Source: Rossellomorea aquimaris (GTDB taxonomy: Bacteria > Bacillota > Bacilli > Bacillales > Bacillaceae_B). From it: a stretch of 64,000 nt of DNA. Both the position numbers and the translations under genes were made by a program. Location: contig NZ_MINN01000074.1 in NCBI RefSeq assembly GCF_001877785.1, positions 930,001-994,000 on the forward strand, in the 5' to 3' direction. Shown here piece after piece: positions 1-7,818 of this stretch. The number at the start of each line of letters is the position of its first letter. Position 1 is the stretch's first letter. The notes below the pieces were generated by a model that worked only from the letters and a program-made list of their open reading frames with translations, had not been told where the DNA came from and ran no database searches.

Positions 1-82
1 TGATCTGCTTGAAGGATTTACATGTAAGATTGTGATACAATCTTTTTGTAAACGTTATCGAAGAGAATCAGGAGGGTTATGT

Positions 83-808
83 ATGACTGTAAACAGAGGT
101 ACCGTGAACGAATTGAACCTCTTCAGTAAAGAGCTGAATGAGGAGATAAAGATGCTGGTGTATCTCCCTGCGACTTTTTCTCCCCTTTATAAATATTCTA
201 TATTGATTGCGCAGGACGGCAAGGACTATTTCCAGCTCGGCAGGATCCCCCGTCTGGCAGATGATTTTTTGAATAATAAAGAGATAGAAAACATGATCAT
301 CGTAGGCGTACCATATAAAGATGTAGAAGACAGAAGAAGAAAGTATCACCCTCACGGAGAAGAAAACGATGCTTATATCCGTTTCCTGGCCCATGAACTT
401 GTCCCTTATCTTGATGAGCATTATCCGACTTATCATATGGGAATGGGACGTGCCCTTATCGGTGATTCATTAGGGGCAACCGTCTCACTGATGACAGCCT
501 TAAAATATCCCAATACCTTTGGAAAGGTTATTCTTCAATCACCGCTCGTAAATGAAAAAGTACTGAATGAAGTTGAAAACTTTGCCCACCCCCATCTTTT
601 AAATATCTACCATGTAATAGGAACCAAAGAAACTGAAGTAAAAACAACCGATGGTAAAGTAAAAGACTTCCTTACGCCAAACCGCCAGCTCCATGAACTG
701 TTCAACGAAAAGAAATTCACCACTTTCTATGAAGAATTCGAAGGTGACCATACGTGGAAACACTGGCAGCCGGACCTGAAAAGGGCCCTTCCCATGATGT
801 TTGGGTGA
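83..808 (+). CDS. yjcH: YjcH-like alpha/beta-fold esterase
   Basis: Putative esterase of 241 residues, of the family that includes ferri-enterobactin-type and YjcH esterases; the substrate is unknown. The sequence shows a nucleophile elbow GDSLG with Ser129, and a late GDH motif (His223) that could complete a Ser-Asp-His triad. I chose the ATG at 83 over an upstream in-frame ATG at 32 because GGAGGG at 71-76 sits correctly before it. In B. subtilis yjcH, yjcG and yjcF are adjacent, as here. No signal peptide is visible, so it is probably cytoplasmic. Confidence 0.8.
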   Translation: MTVNRGTVNELNLFSKELNEEIKMLVYLPATFSPLYKYSILIAQDGKDYFQLGRIPRLADDFLNNKEIENMIIVGVPYKDVEDRRRKYHPHGEENDAYIRFLAHELVPYLDEHYPTYHMGMGRALIGDSLGATVSLMTALKYPNTFGKVILQSPLVNEKVLNEVENFAHPHLLNIYHVIGTKETEVKTTDGKVKDFLTPNRQLHELFNEKKFTTFYEEFEGDHTWKHWQPDLKRALPMMFG

Positions 809-837
809 AATGCTGTTACAGACACCATGAAAGTGAA

Positions 838-867
838 TTCTCCCACACAGTGGGAGAAGTTCCCTTT
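838..867 (+). terminator. Probable terminator after yjcH
   Basis: A perfect 9-bp stem (838-846 with 850-858) with a 3-base loop is followed by a modest pyrimidine-rich run. The T tract is weak, so read-through into yjcG is possible. Confidence 0.5.
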
Positions 868-888
868 CGTTCGCCCTATATTAAATTT

Positions 889-918
889 TTGAAAAATTTG
901 CTATACTATATTTATACT
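889..918 (+). promoter_or_regulatory. Sigma-A promoter for yjcG-yjcF
   Basis: TTGAAA at 889-894 and TATACT at 913-918 are separated by 18 bases, 45 bases before the yjcG start. A second TATACT at 902 is too close to the -35 to be used with it. Confidence 0.6.
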
Positions 919-962
919 AATTGTTTTTACAAGTAACAGTATATAGAGGAGGTTTGAAGACA

Positions 963-1478
963 ATGAACTATGGTGTTGTCATTTTCCCATCAAAAAAGCT
1001 TCAGGATTTAGCAAATTCTTATCGTAAACGATACGATCCTCATTACGCTTTGATTCCACCGCATTTGACCCTGAAAAATGTGTTCTCTGCTGATGATGAT
1101 CAAATAAAAGAAATCGCCGATAAATTAAGGAACGTCGCAAAGAAATATGACCCCTTTAACTTAAAGGTTTATAAGGTCAGCTCATTCCAGCCTGTGAACA
1201 ATGTCATTTATTTCAAAGTGGACCCTACCCCAGAATTAGAAGGGCTTCACCATGATATGCATAAACAGGACGTATTGGACGATGAGCCTGAATTCGCTTT
1301 TGTTCCGCATATCACGATTGCACAGAAACTTTCAAACGATGAACATTCCGATATTTATGGTTCACTGAGCATGCTGGGTGTGGATCACGAAGAAACGGTA
1401 GACCGTTTTCATCTCCTCTATCAGCTTGAGAACGGTTCATGGACAGTTTATGAAACATTCCGCCTTGGAAAGGACTAA
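963..1478 (+). CDS. yjcG: YjcG, 2H-type phosphoesterase (2'-5' RNA ligase-like)
   Basis: A 171-residue protein of the 2H phosphoesterase superfamily, which acts on RNA or cyclic nucleotide phosphodiesters; the physiological substrate of YjcG is not established. The two signature tetrapeptides HLTL (34-37) and HITI (116-119) are intact. The ATG at 963 follows a GAGGAGG site. The stop codon shares one base with the start of yjcF, so the two genes are translationally coupled. Confidence 0.88.
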   Translation: MNYGVVIFPSKKLQDLANSYRKRYDPHYALIPPHLTLKNVFSADDDQIKEIADKLRNVAKKYDPFNLKVYKVSSFQPVNNVIYFKVDPTPELEGLHHDMHKQDVLDDEPEFAFVPHITIAQKLSNDEHSDIYGSLSMLGVDHEETVDRFHLLYQLENGSWTVYETFRLGKD

Positions 1479-1909
1479 TGCAGTTGAACGTAGAAATCGC
1501 TCAATCGGAATCACAGCTTGAAGATGTTTTCAGTGTAAGAAAAACCGTGTTTGTGCAGGAACAGAATGTTCCTTTGGAAGAAGAAATCGATGAACATGAA
1601 AATCAATCGACCCACTTCATTTTGTATGACGGGGGCAGTCCGGCGGGGGCAGGAAGATTCCGTCTGCTGGACGGAATCGGAAAGGTTGAACGTATCTGTG
1701 TGTTGAAAAGCCTGCGCGGTAAAGGGGCAGGCAGGGATATCATGCAGGCCATTGAACATTACGCTTCTGGGTGCTCCATTTCCAAACTTAAACTCAATGC
1801 GCAGACCTATGCGATCCCTTTTTATGAAGGCCTGGGTTATAAGGTTGTCTCTGAGGAATTCATGGATGCAGGGATCCCTCACAGGACGATGGTTAAAACC
1901 ATATCTTAA
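1478..1909 (+). CDS. yjcF: YjcF, GNAT-family N-acetyltransferase
   Basis: A 143-residue GCN5-related acetyltransferase. The acetyl-CoA loop RGKGAG lies at residues 80-85, after the central beta strand, and a C-terminal aromatic segment (TYAIPFYEGLGYK) is typical of the fold. The acceptor substrate is unknown. The start overlaps the yjcG stop (TAATG), and the gene is closed by a strong terminator, so yjcG-yjcF is a two-gene unit. Confidence 0.85.
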   Translation: MQLNVEIAQSESQLEDVFSVRKTVFVQEQNVPLEEEIDEHENQSTHFILYDGGSPAGAGRFRLLDGIGKVERICVLKSLRGKGAGRDIMQAIEHYASGCSISKLKLNAQTYAIPFYEGLGYKVVSEEFMDAGIPHRTMVKTIS

Positions 1910-1926
1910 TCAGTCAGTACAAACCA

Positions 1927-1968
1927 AAAGATCAATCACCCATCACCAAGGGAGATTGATCTTTTTTT
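1927..1968 (+). terminator. Rho-independent terminator after yjcF
   Basis: An 11-bp stem (1927-1937 with 1954-1964) is followed by a run of seven T. Confidence 0.85.
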
Positions 1969-2043
1969 GTCGAAATACATATAACAGGCGTATAAACGTA
2001 TATGTACTGGCCGATAATGTAGAAATATATGGGGAGGGATACT

Positions 2044-2718
2044 ATGGAGTACATGTCAATAGTCGTAGAGCTCGTCGTCGGCTATTTCGCCCTTTTGTTT
2101 TTAACGAAAATATTAGGGAAAACTCAAATCACCCAAATTTCTGCCTTTGACTTTATCTCTGCATTGATATTGGGCGAATTGGTAGGGAATTCCCTTTATG
2201 ATAACGAAGTGAGTGTCTGGCAGATCCTTGCGGCGATTTTCATCTGGGGATTTTTAATTTTCGCCACGGAATTCATTACGCAAAAATCCAGAAGGTTCCG
2301 TCATGTTCTGGAAGGTACGCCCGCGATTGTCATAAATAAAGGAAAAATAGATTTCAACGTATTAAAGAAGAATCACCTCGATTTGAATCAGCTGCAGCAT
2401 TTACTGAGGGCAAAAGATATTTTTTCTGTCAGGGAATGTGAGTATGCGCTATTGGAAACAAATGGAACATTAAGCGTCCTTAAAAAACCTTTGTTCGAAA
2501 ATGTACAGCGGTCAGACTTGAATATCCAGCCCACTCAAGTAAGTCTCCCGCTCTCATTGATCATTGACGGGGAGATTGTCTATGATAATTTAAAAATAGT
2601 GCACCAGCAGGAAGATTGGCTGATGCACGAAATAAATAAAAAAGGTTTCCAATCACACAAGGAGGTCCTCTATGCAGAATGGAAAGAAGGAGAGGATTTA
2701 CTGGTCCAGGGATATTAG
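2044..2718 (+). CDS. DUF421 membrane protein (YetF/YkjA type)
   Basis: A 224-residue integral membrane protein. The N-terminal ~85 residues hold three hydrophobic segments, followed by two cytoplasmic DUF421 repeats with the typical SRRFRHVLEGTP and YDNL elements. The family is widespread in spore formers and its biochemical role is unclear; some members occur in spoVA2 operons. The ATG at 2044 is preferred over the one at 2029 because GGGGAGGG (2031-2038) lies between them. Its stop abuts the stop of the convergent hydrolase gene with no spacer. Confidence 0.8.
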   Translation: MEYMSIVVELVVGYFALLFLTKILGKTQITQISAFDFISALILGELVGNSLYDNEVSVWQILAAIFIWGFLIFATEFITQKSRRFRHVLEGTPAIVINKGKIDFNVLKKNHLDLNQLQHLLRAKDIFSVRECEYALLETNGTLSVLKKPLFENVQRSDLNIQPTQVSLPLSLIIDGEIVYDNLKIVHQQEDWLMHEINKKGFQSHKEVLYAEWKEGEDLLVQGY

Positions 2719-3624
2719 TCAAGAAACTGAAACCCTCGGTTCATTATCCCTGATATAGAACCTTATTGCCCCTATACGTTCCAGGTGTGTTAAATAAGCG
2801 GTCACAGAGGTACGGAACAAAAGCCACTGACCCAGATTCTTCGCGTCAATCGTATGTAAGGTCAGAAATTCTTTGGTCAGGCTCTCCAAGGACTCACCGT
2901 CCTCTTTATTTTCAATCAATTGAAAAAGAGCATGAATCCTTTCTTCATGGACTTTTTGATTCTGTCGGATGGTTTCGCTGAAGTCTTCTTCATATCGTCC
3001 ATGCCCCGGTATCGCTCCTTTACACTTTATGTGAAGGAGTTTTTCCAATGTGGAAAGAGTCTGGTCTGCATCGATAATAAACGGAATCACATGTTTTTCG
3101 AGGGCTTCAGTACCAAAATAACCGTCCGCTGCGTATAGTATATCCTCAATCAGCAAGCCTTTCTGGGCATAGGAGTGGCCGGGCATATCCAGGGCCTCGA
3201 TGACAAAAGGTCCGATTTCATTCTCCCCGGTTTCAATGTGGAAATCTACTTTGACTGGAGGGCCTTCGAGAAATTTATTCCTTAATTCATTAATGGGATT
3301 GGCGCCATTGAATAGATAGATCGGTTCAAGAAGCGGGTTTTCAATGATGGCTGATTCCATGGGAGGGCTGTATAGAGGTATCCCGGTTTCTTTCTTTAAA
3401 TATGCTGCACCTCCGAAATGATCTGTATGGGCGTGCGTGACGATACAGTAATCCAGCGGAAGTTCTTGTAGTTTCAGCAATCTCAAGACCTTCTTTGCTG
3501 CAGACTCATCCAGCCCTGCATCAATAAGAAGACCCTTCCCATCCTTCTGACAATACCCTATGTTCACTGCTCCTGTAAATGCGTAGCAATACTCGTTAAA
3601 CTGTTGAAGCTTCAATTCCTTCAT
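2719..3624 (-). CDS. Metallo-beta-lactamase-fold hydrolase
   Basis: A 301-residue MBL-fold enzyme. Metal ligands are visible in order: HAHTDH (64-69), His150 in MPGHS, Asp167 in AADGY and His208 in PGHGR, so the dinuclear site is complete. The C-terminal ~80 residues look like the winged-helix domain found in LACTB2/YobT-type hydrolases. The substrate cannot be read from sequence; glyoxalase-II, thioesterase or RNase-like activities are all possible. An AAAGGA ribosome site precedes the ATG. Confidence 0.85.
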   Translation of the reverse strand: MKELKLQQFNEYCYAFTGAVNIGYCQKDGKGLLIDAGLDESAAKKVLRLLKLQELPLDYCIVTHAHTDHFGGAAYLKKETGIPLYSPPMESAIIENPLLEPIYLFNGANPINELRNKFLEGPPVKVDFHIETGENEIGPFVIEALDMPGHSYAQKGLLIEDILYAADGYFGTEALEKHVIPFIIDADQTLSTLEKLLHIKCKGAIPGHGRYEEDFSETIRQNQKVHEERIHALFQLIENKEDGESLESLTKEFLTLHTIDAKNLGQWLLFRTSVTAYLTHLERIGAIRFYIRDNEPRVSVS

Positions 3625-3682
3625 TCCTTTCAGTACAATGCTGCAAGGCTCGTACTGTTCGTGACTGCAGCGGTCCTTTACT

Positions 3683-3964
3683 CTATACGTATTCGTTAAA
3701 GTAAGTGCCTTTTCCTGTTGCTTTTGCCAATAACTCTTGAGGGATAATTTTTTTATGAGGTTGTCTTATGAGGGATGGTACGCCTTTTCCCTGGTCACCA
3801 CTCAGCCCGGTGTGAATTTCATCACGTCCGGTTTCTTCGGGATTATTTTTTAATGCCTTTGCAGGCTGAACGGGAAAGAATCGAAAAGGATGTTTATTCA
3901 CTTTCATTTCCCTTTCCTGATATTGTTTATATTGATAATGTGGAATTGGGGCGATATAGCCCAT
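3683..3964 (-). CDS. Hypothetical protein, 93 aa, next to spoVIF
   Basis: I do not recognise this gene. It has a perfect AAGGAGG site. The first ATG (3970) is only 2 bases from it, so I place the start at 3964 with 8-base spacing. The product is basic and rich in Lys, Gln, Pro and Tyr, with no membrane segment or signal peptide; the N-terminus reads MGYIAPIPHYQYKQYQERE. It is the leftmost gene of a run of minus-strand sporulation genes and may belong to them, but that is inference only. Confidence 0.65.
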   Translation of the reverse strand: MGYIAPIPHYQYKQYQEREMKVNKHPFRFFPVQPAKALKNNPEETGRDEIHTGLSGDQGKGVPSLIRQPHKKIIPQELLAKATGKGTYFNEYV

Positions 3965-4025
3965 TTTCATGACCTCCTTATTATGGTTTTACCCGGTTAC
4001 AGCTTTTTTAATCCGGCTCAAAAAT

Positions 4026-4082
4026 AAAAGAGAATTAACATAAAGTACGTGTCTTCACGTTCTTTTATGTCCATTCTCTTTT
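4026..4082 (-). terminator. Terminator after spoVIF
   Basis: A long interrupted stem (4026-4035 with 4073-4082, plus inner pairing around the ACGTG core) begins 7 bases after the spoVIF stop. Its T-rich arms suit either direction. Confidence 0.7.
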
Positions 4083-4088
4083 AAAAAT

Positions 4089-4349
4089 TTACTTCTTCCC
4101 TTTGTTGAGCATATTGGATATAGTCCCAAAATCGAGCTGCTTTCCGTCATTAACGATTGACTTGACAATCTTATCTTCCATTTCTTTATTAACTGGTTTG
4201 TTGGCAATTTTCGAAACCCTTTTGATTACTTTCCTGACTGTCGCTTCATCCTTGAAATTTGCATTTTGCAGTGAGTTTGCAAGCTCCAGGACTTCGTTCA
4301 TATTCACGCCTGTCTTCTGCTCGAGATTTTTAAAGAAATTGTTGTTCAT
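4089..4349 (-). CDS. spoVIF: Stage VI sporulation protein F (SpoVIF/YjcC)
   Basis: An 86-residue soluble protein matching SpoVIF (YjcC) in length and in its N-terminal pattern (MNNNFF..KTGV.MNEVL.LA.SL). In B. subtilis it is made late in the mother cell under sigma-K, and it is needed for proper coat assembly and spore resistance through coat gene regulation. An AAAGGAGG site lies 10 bases before the ATG. A sigma-K-like promoter is visible upstream, and yjcZ is the next gene, as in B. subtilis. Confidence 0.88.
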   Translation of the reverse strand: MNNNFFKNLEQKTGVNMNEVLELANSLQNANFKDEATVRKVIKRVSKIANKPVNKEMEDKIVKSIVNDGKQLDFGTISNMLNKGKK

Positions 4350-4378
4350 GAGTAAACCGCCTCCTTTTTAACTATAAG

Positions 4379-4405
4379 CATCATATGTATAAAAATGGAG
4401 AGCGT
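4379..4405 (-). promoter_or_regulatory. Sigma-K-like promoter for spoVIF
   Basis: On the minus strand an AC (-35 core) is followed after 16 bases by CATATGATG, one base off the CATANNNTA -10 consensus, about 30 bases before the spoVIF start. Known sigma-K control of this gene supports it. Confidence 0.45.
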
Positions 4406-4417
4406 GAGTATTCCAAG

Positions 4418-4454
4418 AAAAAAAGACAGGATCCCTCTCAAAGAGGATTCTGCC
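4418..4454 (-). terminator. Terminator after yjcZ
   Basis: A GC-rich imperfect hairpin (4425-4453) is followed on the minus strand by seven T. It separates yjcZ from spoVIF. Confidence 0.75.
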
Positions 4455-4471
4455 TTTATTCTGCTTCATGA

Positions 4472-4594
4472 TTAGCAGAAGCTAGCTCCGACGATGATCA
4501 ACAAGATAAATAAGACGACGATCAATACAAAAGTAGAACCATAGCCTCCGCCATATCCGCAGCCACCATAACCATATCCATATCCGTAAGGCAT
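4472..4594 (-). CDS. yjcZ: YjcZ-family small sporulation protein, 40 aa
   Basis: A 40-residue microprotein. It has a Gly/Tyr-rich N-terminus ([19 protein letters not shown]) and a single hydrophobic membrane helix ending VGASFC, the hallmark of the YjcZ/YosA family of spore-associated peptides. A GAGGTG site lies 6 bases before the ATG, and a sigma-K-like promoter is placed correctly. The gene is flanked by spoVIF as in B. subtilis. The role is unknown; it is probably tied to the coat or outer forespore membrane. Confidence 0.9.
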   Translation of the reverse strand: MPYGYGYGYGGCGYGGGYGSTFVLIVVLFILLIIVGASFC

Positions 4595-4627
4595 TCAGCT
4601 TCACCTCACTTTACCTTTAGTCACTTA

Positions 4628-4655
4628 TAACATATGTAAGTGAGGGATATTCCGT
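4628..4655 (-). promoter_or_regulatory. Sigma-K-like promoter for yjcZ
   Basis: On the minus strand, AC followed by 17 bases and CATATGTTA fully matches the -10 pattern CATANNNTA. It lies about 34 bases before the yjcZ start. The -10 also sits within a short inverted repeat (CACTTA/TAAGTG). Confidence 0.6.
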
Positions 4656-4666
4656 ATGGGCTTTTT

Positions 4667-5365
4667 TCAATTTTGTTGTGTGTTTGTCCAATTAAACAGA
4701 TCCAGGGTCAAATTCCCTTCACTGTCCGCCTGGGCGAGGAATACTGCCTCAAAATCAAGCTTCCTTTTCAAAAGTTCCTTTAACAGCCATGGCTTATCAA
4801 ATCCAACCGCCTTCAGTGCCGCTTCATCAATTTTCCCATCAATAATGACGGCCTGCGGAGGTGTAGCCCTCTGAAAAACAGCCAGCATATCTTCTTTTAC
4901 CAGAGGCTGTTTTTCTTTTTTAAGCATCACGCTTAGATCTCCATTTGTATCCAGCGTGGCAAATTCGACATCAGCAGCCCTGAAGACATCTTTTTTCCGC
5001 AATTGTTCAAGCAGTTCATCTACGGAGTATTTTTCTTTTCGCAGTGCTTTTTCATCGATTTGTCCATCTTTAATGAAAACAGAGGGCTTACCTTCTGCAA
5101 ATCTCCTGAATCTGCTGCTCTTAAGAGAGATAAAAGAAAACAAAAGCGGGAATGAAAACCATAGCAGGATACTCATTAGGCCTTCACTGAGCGGGAGGCC
5201 AAGATCCATTGAAAGGGTTCCTGCAATGCTTCCGACGGTGATACCTGTTATATACTCGAAAAATGACAATTTGGACAGTTGCTTTTTCCCAAGAAGCTTT
5301 GTAATAAAGAACAGCGAAAGAAGGATAAATGAACTTCTTGCTGCAACTTCTAAATATTCCGGCAT
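4667..5365 (-). CDS. DUF421 membrane protein of the spoVA2-like operon
   Basis: A 232-residue membrane protein with three N-terminal hydrophobic segments and a cytoplasmic DUF421 region (SSRFRRFAEGKPSV, then VIIDGKI). It is the last gene of the spoVAC-D-Eb cluster, only 15 bases after spoVAEb. DUF421/YetF proteins occupy this place in the spoVA2 operons linked to high spore heat resistance. A GTG at 5374 is possible, but the ATG at 5365 has better spacing from AGGGGG. It is clearly paralogous to the DUF421 gene at 2044-2718. Confidence 0.82.
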   Translation of the reverse strand: MPEYLEVAARSSFILLSLFFITKLLGKKQLSKLSFFEYITGITVGSIAGTLSMDLGLPLSEGLMSILLWFSFPLLFSFISLKSSRFRRFAEGKPSVFIKDGQIDEKALRKEKYSVDELLEQLRKKDVFRAADVEFATLDTNGDLSVMLKKEKQPLVKEDMLAVFQRATPPQAVIIDGKIDEAALKAVGFDKPWLLKELLKRKLDFEAVFLAQADSEGNLTLDLFNWTNTQQN

Positions 5366-5380
5366 CTCATACACCCCCTG

Positions 5381-5737
5381 CTATCCCTTCGGTTTAAAAA
5401 GGAGAGCCCCAATGAAACCAAATACAATCGCTGCGGAAATGCCTGAGCTTGTCACTTCAAACATCCCGGTCAATACGCCTACCAGTCCATGCTCCTGTGA
5501 TTCTTGCATGGCACCGTTCACTAGTGCATTTCCGAAACTCGTTATCGGGATTGTTGCACCTGCACCAGCAAAATCAATCAGCGGTTCATATAATCCAAAA
5601 CCCGAAAGAATGGCCCCTGCTACCACGAGCAGGCTCAATGTATGAGCCGGCGTCAATTTTGCCACATCAAACAACAGCTGTCCGATGACGCAGATGATTC
5701 CTCCAATAACAAACGACCAAAAGAACATGGCTATCAT
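5381..5737 (-). CDS. spoVAE: Stage V sporulation protein AE (SpoVAEb)
   Basis: A 118-residue polytopic membrane protein with the SpoVAE(b) pattern: N-terminal FFWSFVIGG, a central ILSGFGLYEPLIDFAGAGA.PI..FG.ALV loop, and further hydrophobic helices. SpoVA proteins form the inner-membrane route that moves dipicolinic acid into the forespore and releases it in germination. A GGGAGG site lies 8 bases upstream. It sits between spoVAD (18-base gap) and the DUF421 gene. Confidence 0.9.
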   Translation of the reverse strand: MIAMFFWSFVIGGIICVIGQLLFDVAKLTPAHTLSLLVVAGAILSGFGLYEPLIDFAGAGATIPITSFGNALVNGAMQESQEHGLVGVLTGMFEVTSSGISAAIVFGFIGALLFKPKG

Positions 5738-5755
5738 GATTACTACCTCCCTATC

Positions 5756-6772
5756 CTATAAAAATTCAATGGAAACGGCATGTGCAATACAAGGGATCGT
5801 TTCTCCCTGCTGGAAGGTGAGGGGCGACAGCAGAGCGCCTGTTGCTACTACCAAGATCTTCTTATACGTACCTTTTCTCATTTCGTTCAACAGATGCCCG
5901 TAAAGGACAGTGGCTGAACACCCAGGTCCGCTTGCCCCCGATTGAACCGGCTGGTCTTCTCCATAAATGAGGAGTCCGCAATCCTTATACTGCTGATCTG
6001 TCAAAGTATATCCGTTTTCCTTCATCAGCTCCATCGCCGTCTGTCTTCCAATGGCTGCAAGATCTCCGGTTACGATCAGATCGTAATAAGAAGGGTCTCT
6101 TCCCAGATCCTGAAAATGACCGGTCATTGTATCTGCTGCTGCAGGTGCCATTGCTCCTCCCATGTTGAAGGGATCCGATAACCCAAGGTCGATGACTTTC
6201 CCGATTGTAGCGGCAGTCACACGCGGCGCTGGAGATGTGACAGCAGCACCATTGCCGACTACTGCATATCCAGCTCCTGTTACCGTCCATTGTGCAGTCG
6301 GGGGCTTTTGCCCTCCGTACTCAGTCGGATAGCGGAATTGCTTTTCAGTTGCAGAATTATGACTTGAGGCACCGGTCACTACTTTTTCAGCCCCTTGATG
6401 ATTGACCAGAAATGCAGCAAGTGCCAGCCCTTCCATTGAAGTCGAACATGCTCCGAACAGTCCGAAATAAGGAAATGAAAATGTACGTGCCGCAAAGCTT
6501 GATGGAGTGATCTGGTTGATCAGGTCACCGGTCAGGAAAAATTGAATCTCATCCTTTTGCAGTTTTTGTTTGTCCAGCGCAATTTGCACTGCATCCTCGA
6601 TAAGCGTTCGATTTGCTTTTTCGTATGAGTCTTGCCCCATCCATGTATCATCAAAAAAACGGTCAAAGTCATCAGACAGTTTACCCTTTTTTTCAAATGG
6701 TCCTCCCACGACGCCTGTTGATAAAATGGCAGGCTGCTTCTCGAAGACCCACGACCTTCCTCCTTTAAGCAT
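5756..6772 (-). CDS. spoVAD: Stage V sporulation protein AD (SpoVAD)
   Basis: A 338-residue SpoVAD with the thiolase-like fold of the family: FGACSTSMEGLALAA near residue 125 and GPGCSATVLYGHLL near the C-terminus. SpoVAD binds Ca-dipicolinate and sits on the spore inner membrane. The start is taken at the ATG at 6772, which shares one base with the spoVAC stop (TGATG), implying translational coupling. An alternative GTG at 6787 lacks a ribosome site. Confidence 0.93.
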   Translation of the reverse strand: MLKGGRSWVFEKQPAILSTGVVGGPFEKKGKLSDDFDRFFDDTWMGQDSYEKANRTLIEDAVQIALDKQKLQKDEIQFFLTGDLINQITPSSFAARTFSFPYFGLFGACSTSMEGLALAAFLVNHQGAEKVVTGASSHNSATEKQFRYPTEYGGQKPPTAQWTVTGAGYAVVGNGAAVTSPAPRVTAATIGKVIDLGLSDPFNMGGAMAPAAADTMTGHFQDLGRDPSYYDLIVTGDLAAIGRQTAMELMKENGYTLTDQQYKDCGLLIYGEDQPVQSGASGPGCSATVLYGHLLNEMRKGTYKKILVVATGALLSPLTFQQGETIPCIAHAVSIEFL

Positions 6773-7242
6773 CAAATCAACCCCCACAGGATTAATATTG
6801 TCTTGATCAGCGCCACAACGAATGCGGCAAAAACACCGAAGACTATGACGGAACCTGCCAGCTTAAAGATGTTCCCGCCCACACCAAGGACATAGCCTTC
6901 TGTTTTATGTTCAATTGCGGCTGATATGACTGCATTGCCAAATCCCGTTACAGGCACTGCGCTCCCTGCACCTCCGAATTGTCCAAGGTGGTCGTAGATG
7001 CCGAATCCAGTCAGGAGCATGGCGAAAAAGACCATAGTAGCGACTGTCGGATTCCCGGCAGTCTGCTCAGTGAAATTAAAGAAATATATATAGAAATAAC
7101 TTACTGCCTGCCCGACCAGGCAAATGGCTCCGCCTACAAAAAATGCTTTTATCACATTTTTCAACAGCGGCCTTTTTGTTTCATATTGTTTTTCAATTTT
7201 TTCATATTTCTGCTGTTCGGGGGTTTTGGGTGTCTTTCCCAC
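6772..7242 (-). CDS. spoVAC: Stage V sporulation protein AC (SpoVAC)
   Basis: A 156-residue membrane protein with a basic cytoplasmic N-terminus (~25 residues) and four to five hydrophobic helices. It contains the family loop TGFGIYDHLGQFGGAGSAVPVTGFGNAV. SpoVAC is a mechanosensitive channel-like component of DPA transport. Translation starts at GTG 7242 behind GGAGGG with 7-base spacing. It follows a spore lipoprotein gene by 12 bases and overlaps spoVAD. Confidence 0.92.
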   Translation of the reverse strand: MGKTPKTPEQQKYEKIEKQYETKRPLLKNVIKAFFVGGAICLVGQAVSYFYIYFFNFTEQTAGNPTVATMVFFAMLLTGFGIYDHLGQFGGAGSAVPVTGFGNAVISAAIEHKTEGYVLGVGGNIFKLAGSVIVFGVFAAFVVALIKTILILWGLI

Positions 7243-7254
7243 AGAGAATCCCTC

Positions 7255-7722
7255 CTACGTCTTTTCCTTCTGAAGCTGGATGATGTCTTTGAATTCTTTT
7301 TCAGCTTCTTTCTTGGAAATCGTTTTCTGCTGTATTTTTTCTTTTAAGCGGACCGTTTCCAGAAAGATTTTGTAATCGCTCGATAAAATGAAGTCTTCAC
7401 CGGGATGCTTATCTTCAAGTAATTTTTCCATATCCTTTTCTATTTTTTTCATCTTAAAGCGCTGCAGATGCTTTACCTTATATACAACCAGTGTTTGTTC
7501 CTTACTTTGAATTACGGCTACATCATAGAGTTCCTTCTTCTCAGCCAATTCCTTTTTAATCGCATGGCCGAAGCTTTCCGTTTCGGGATGATCAACCAGT
7601 TCAACAGGCTCAGGGTCGGTTGTCTTTAAGAGAGCGATTTTACTTTCCTCTCCATCCTCTTTGTTGGAGCAGCCTGCAATCATTAAGAGGCTGATGATTC
7701 CTGCCAGTAAATAATTTTTCAT
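7255..7722 (-). CDS. YhcN/YlaJ-type sporulation lipoprotein
   Basis: A 155-residue predicted lipoprotein. The N-terminus MKNYLLAGIISLLMIAGC carries a lipobox with lipidated Cys18, followed by a charged, Lys/Glu-rich domain resembling the YhcN/YlaJ family of forespore lipoproteins. The start at 7722 is supported by GAGGG; an in-frame ATG at 7752 has no site. It is the first gene of the operon, exactly as in spoVA2 clusters, where a YhcN/YlaJ protein precedes spoVAC. The family call is from pattern and context, so moderate. Confidence 0.75.
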   Translation of the reverse strand: MKNYLLAGIISLLMIAGCSNKEDGEESKIALLKTTDPEPVELVDHPETESFGHAIKKELAEKKELYDVAVIQSKEQTLVVYKVKHLQRFKMKKIEKDMEKLLEDKHPGEDFILSSDYKIFLETVRLKEKIQQKTISKKEAEKEFKDIIQLQKEKT

Positions 7723-7786
7723 ACACGATCCCTCTTTTTTGTTTATCATCATTCTTTATTTTTTTCTTAAAGTCTGATTTTATGTC

Positions 7787-7818
7787 AAAAAAAAAAGACT
7801 GCTCTTAATGAGCAATCT
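7787..7818 (-). terminator. Terminator after the 36-aa gene
   Basis: A 9-bp stem (7796-7804 region with 7810-7818) with a 5-base loop is followed on the minus strand by about ten T. It overlaps the stop codon of the gene it ends and insulates the spoVA-like operon from it. Confidence 0.85.

Noticed and set aside
1752-2150. 132-codon frame across the yjcF end and DUF421 start
   Set aside because: It runs through a strong terminator and two genes in other frames.
4956-5645. Plus-strand 229-codon frame opposite the spoVA-like operon
   Set aside because: It spans parts of two well-supported minus-strand genes, lacks a ribosome site and is rich in Ser/Pro, as expected for an antisense artefact.
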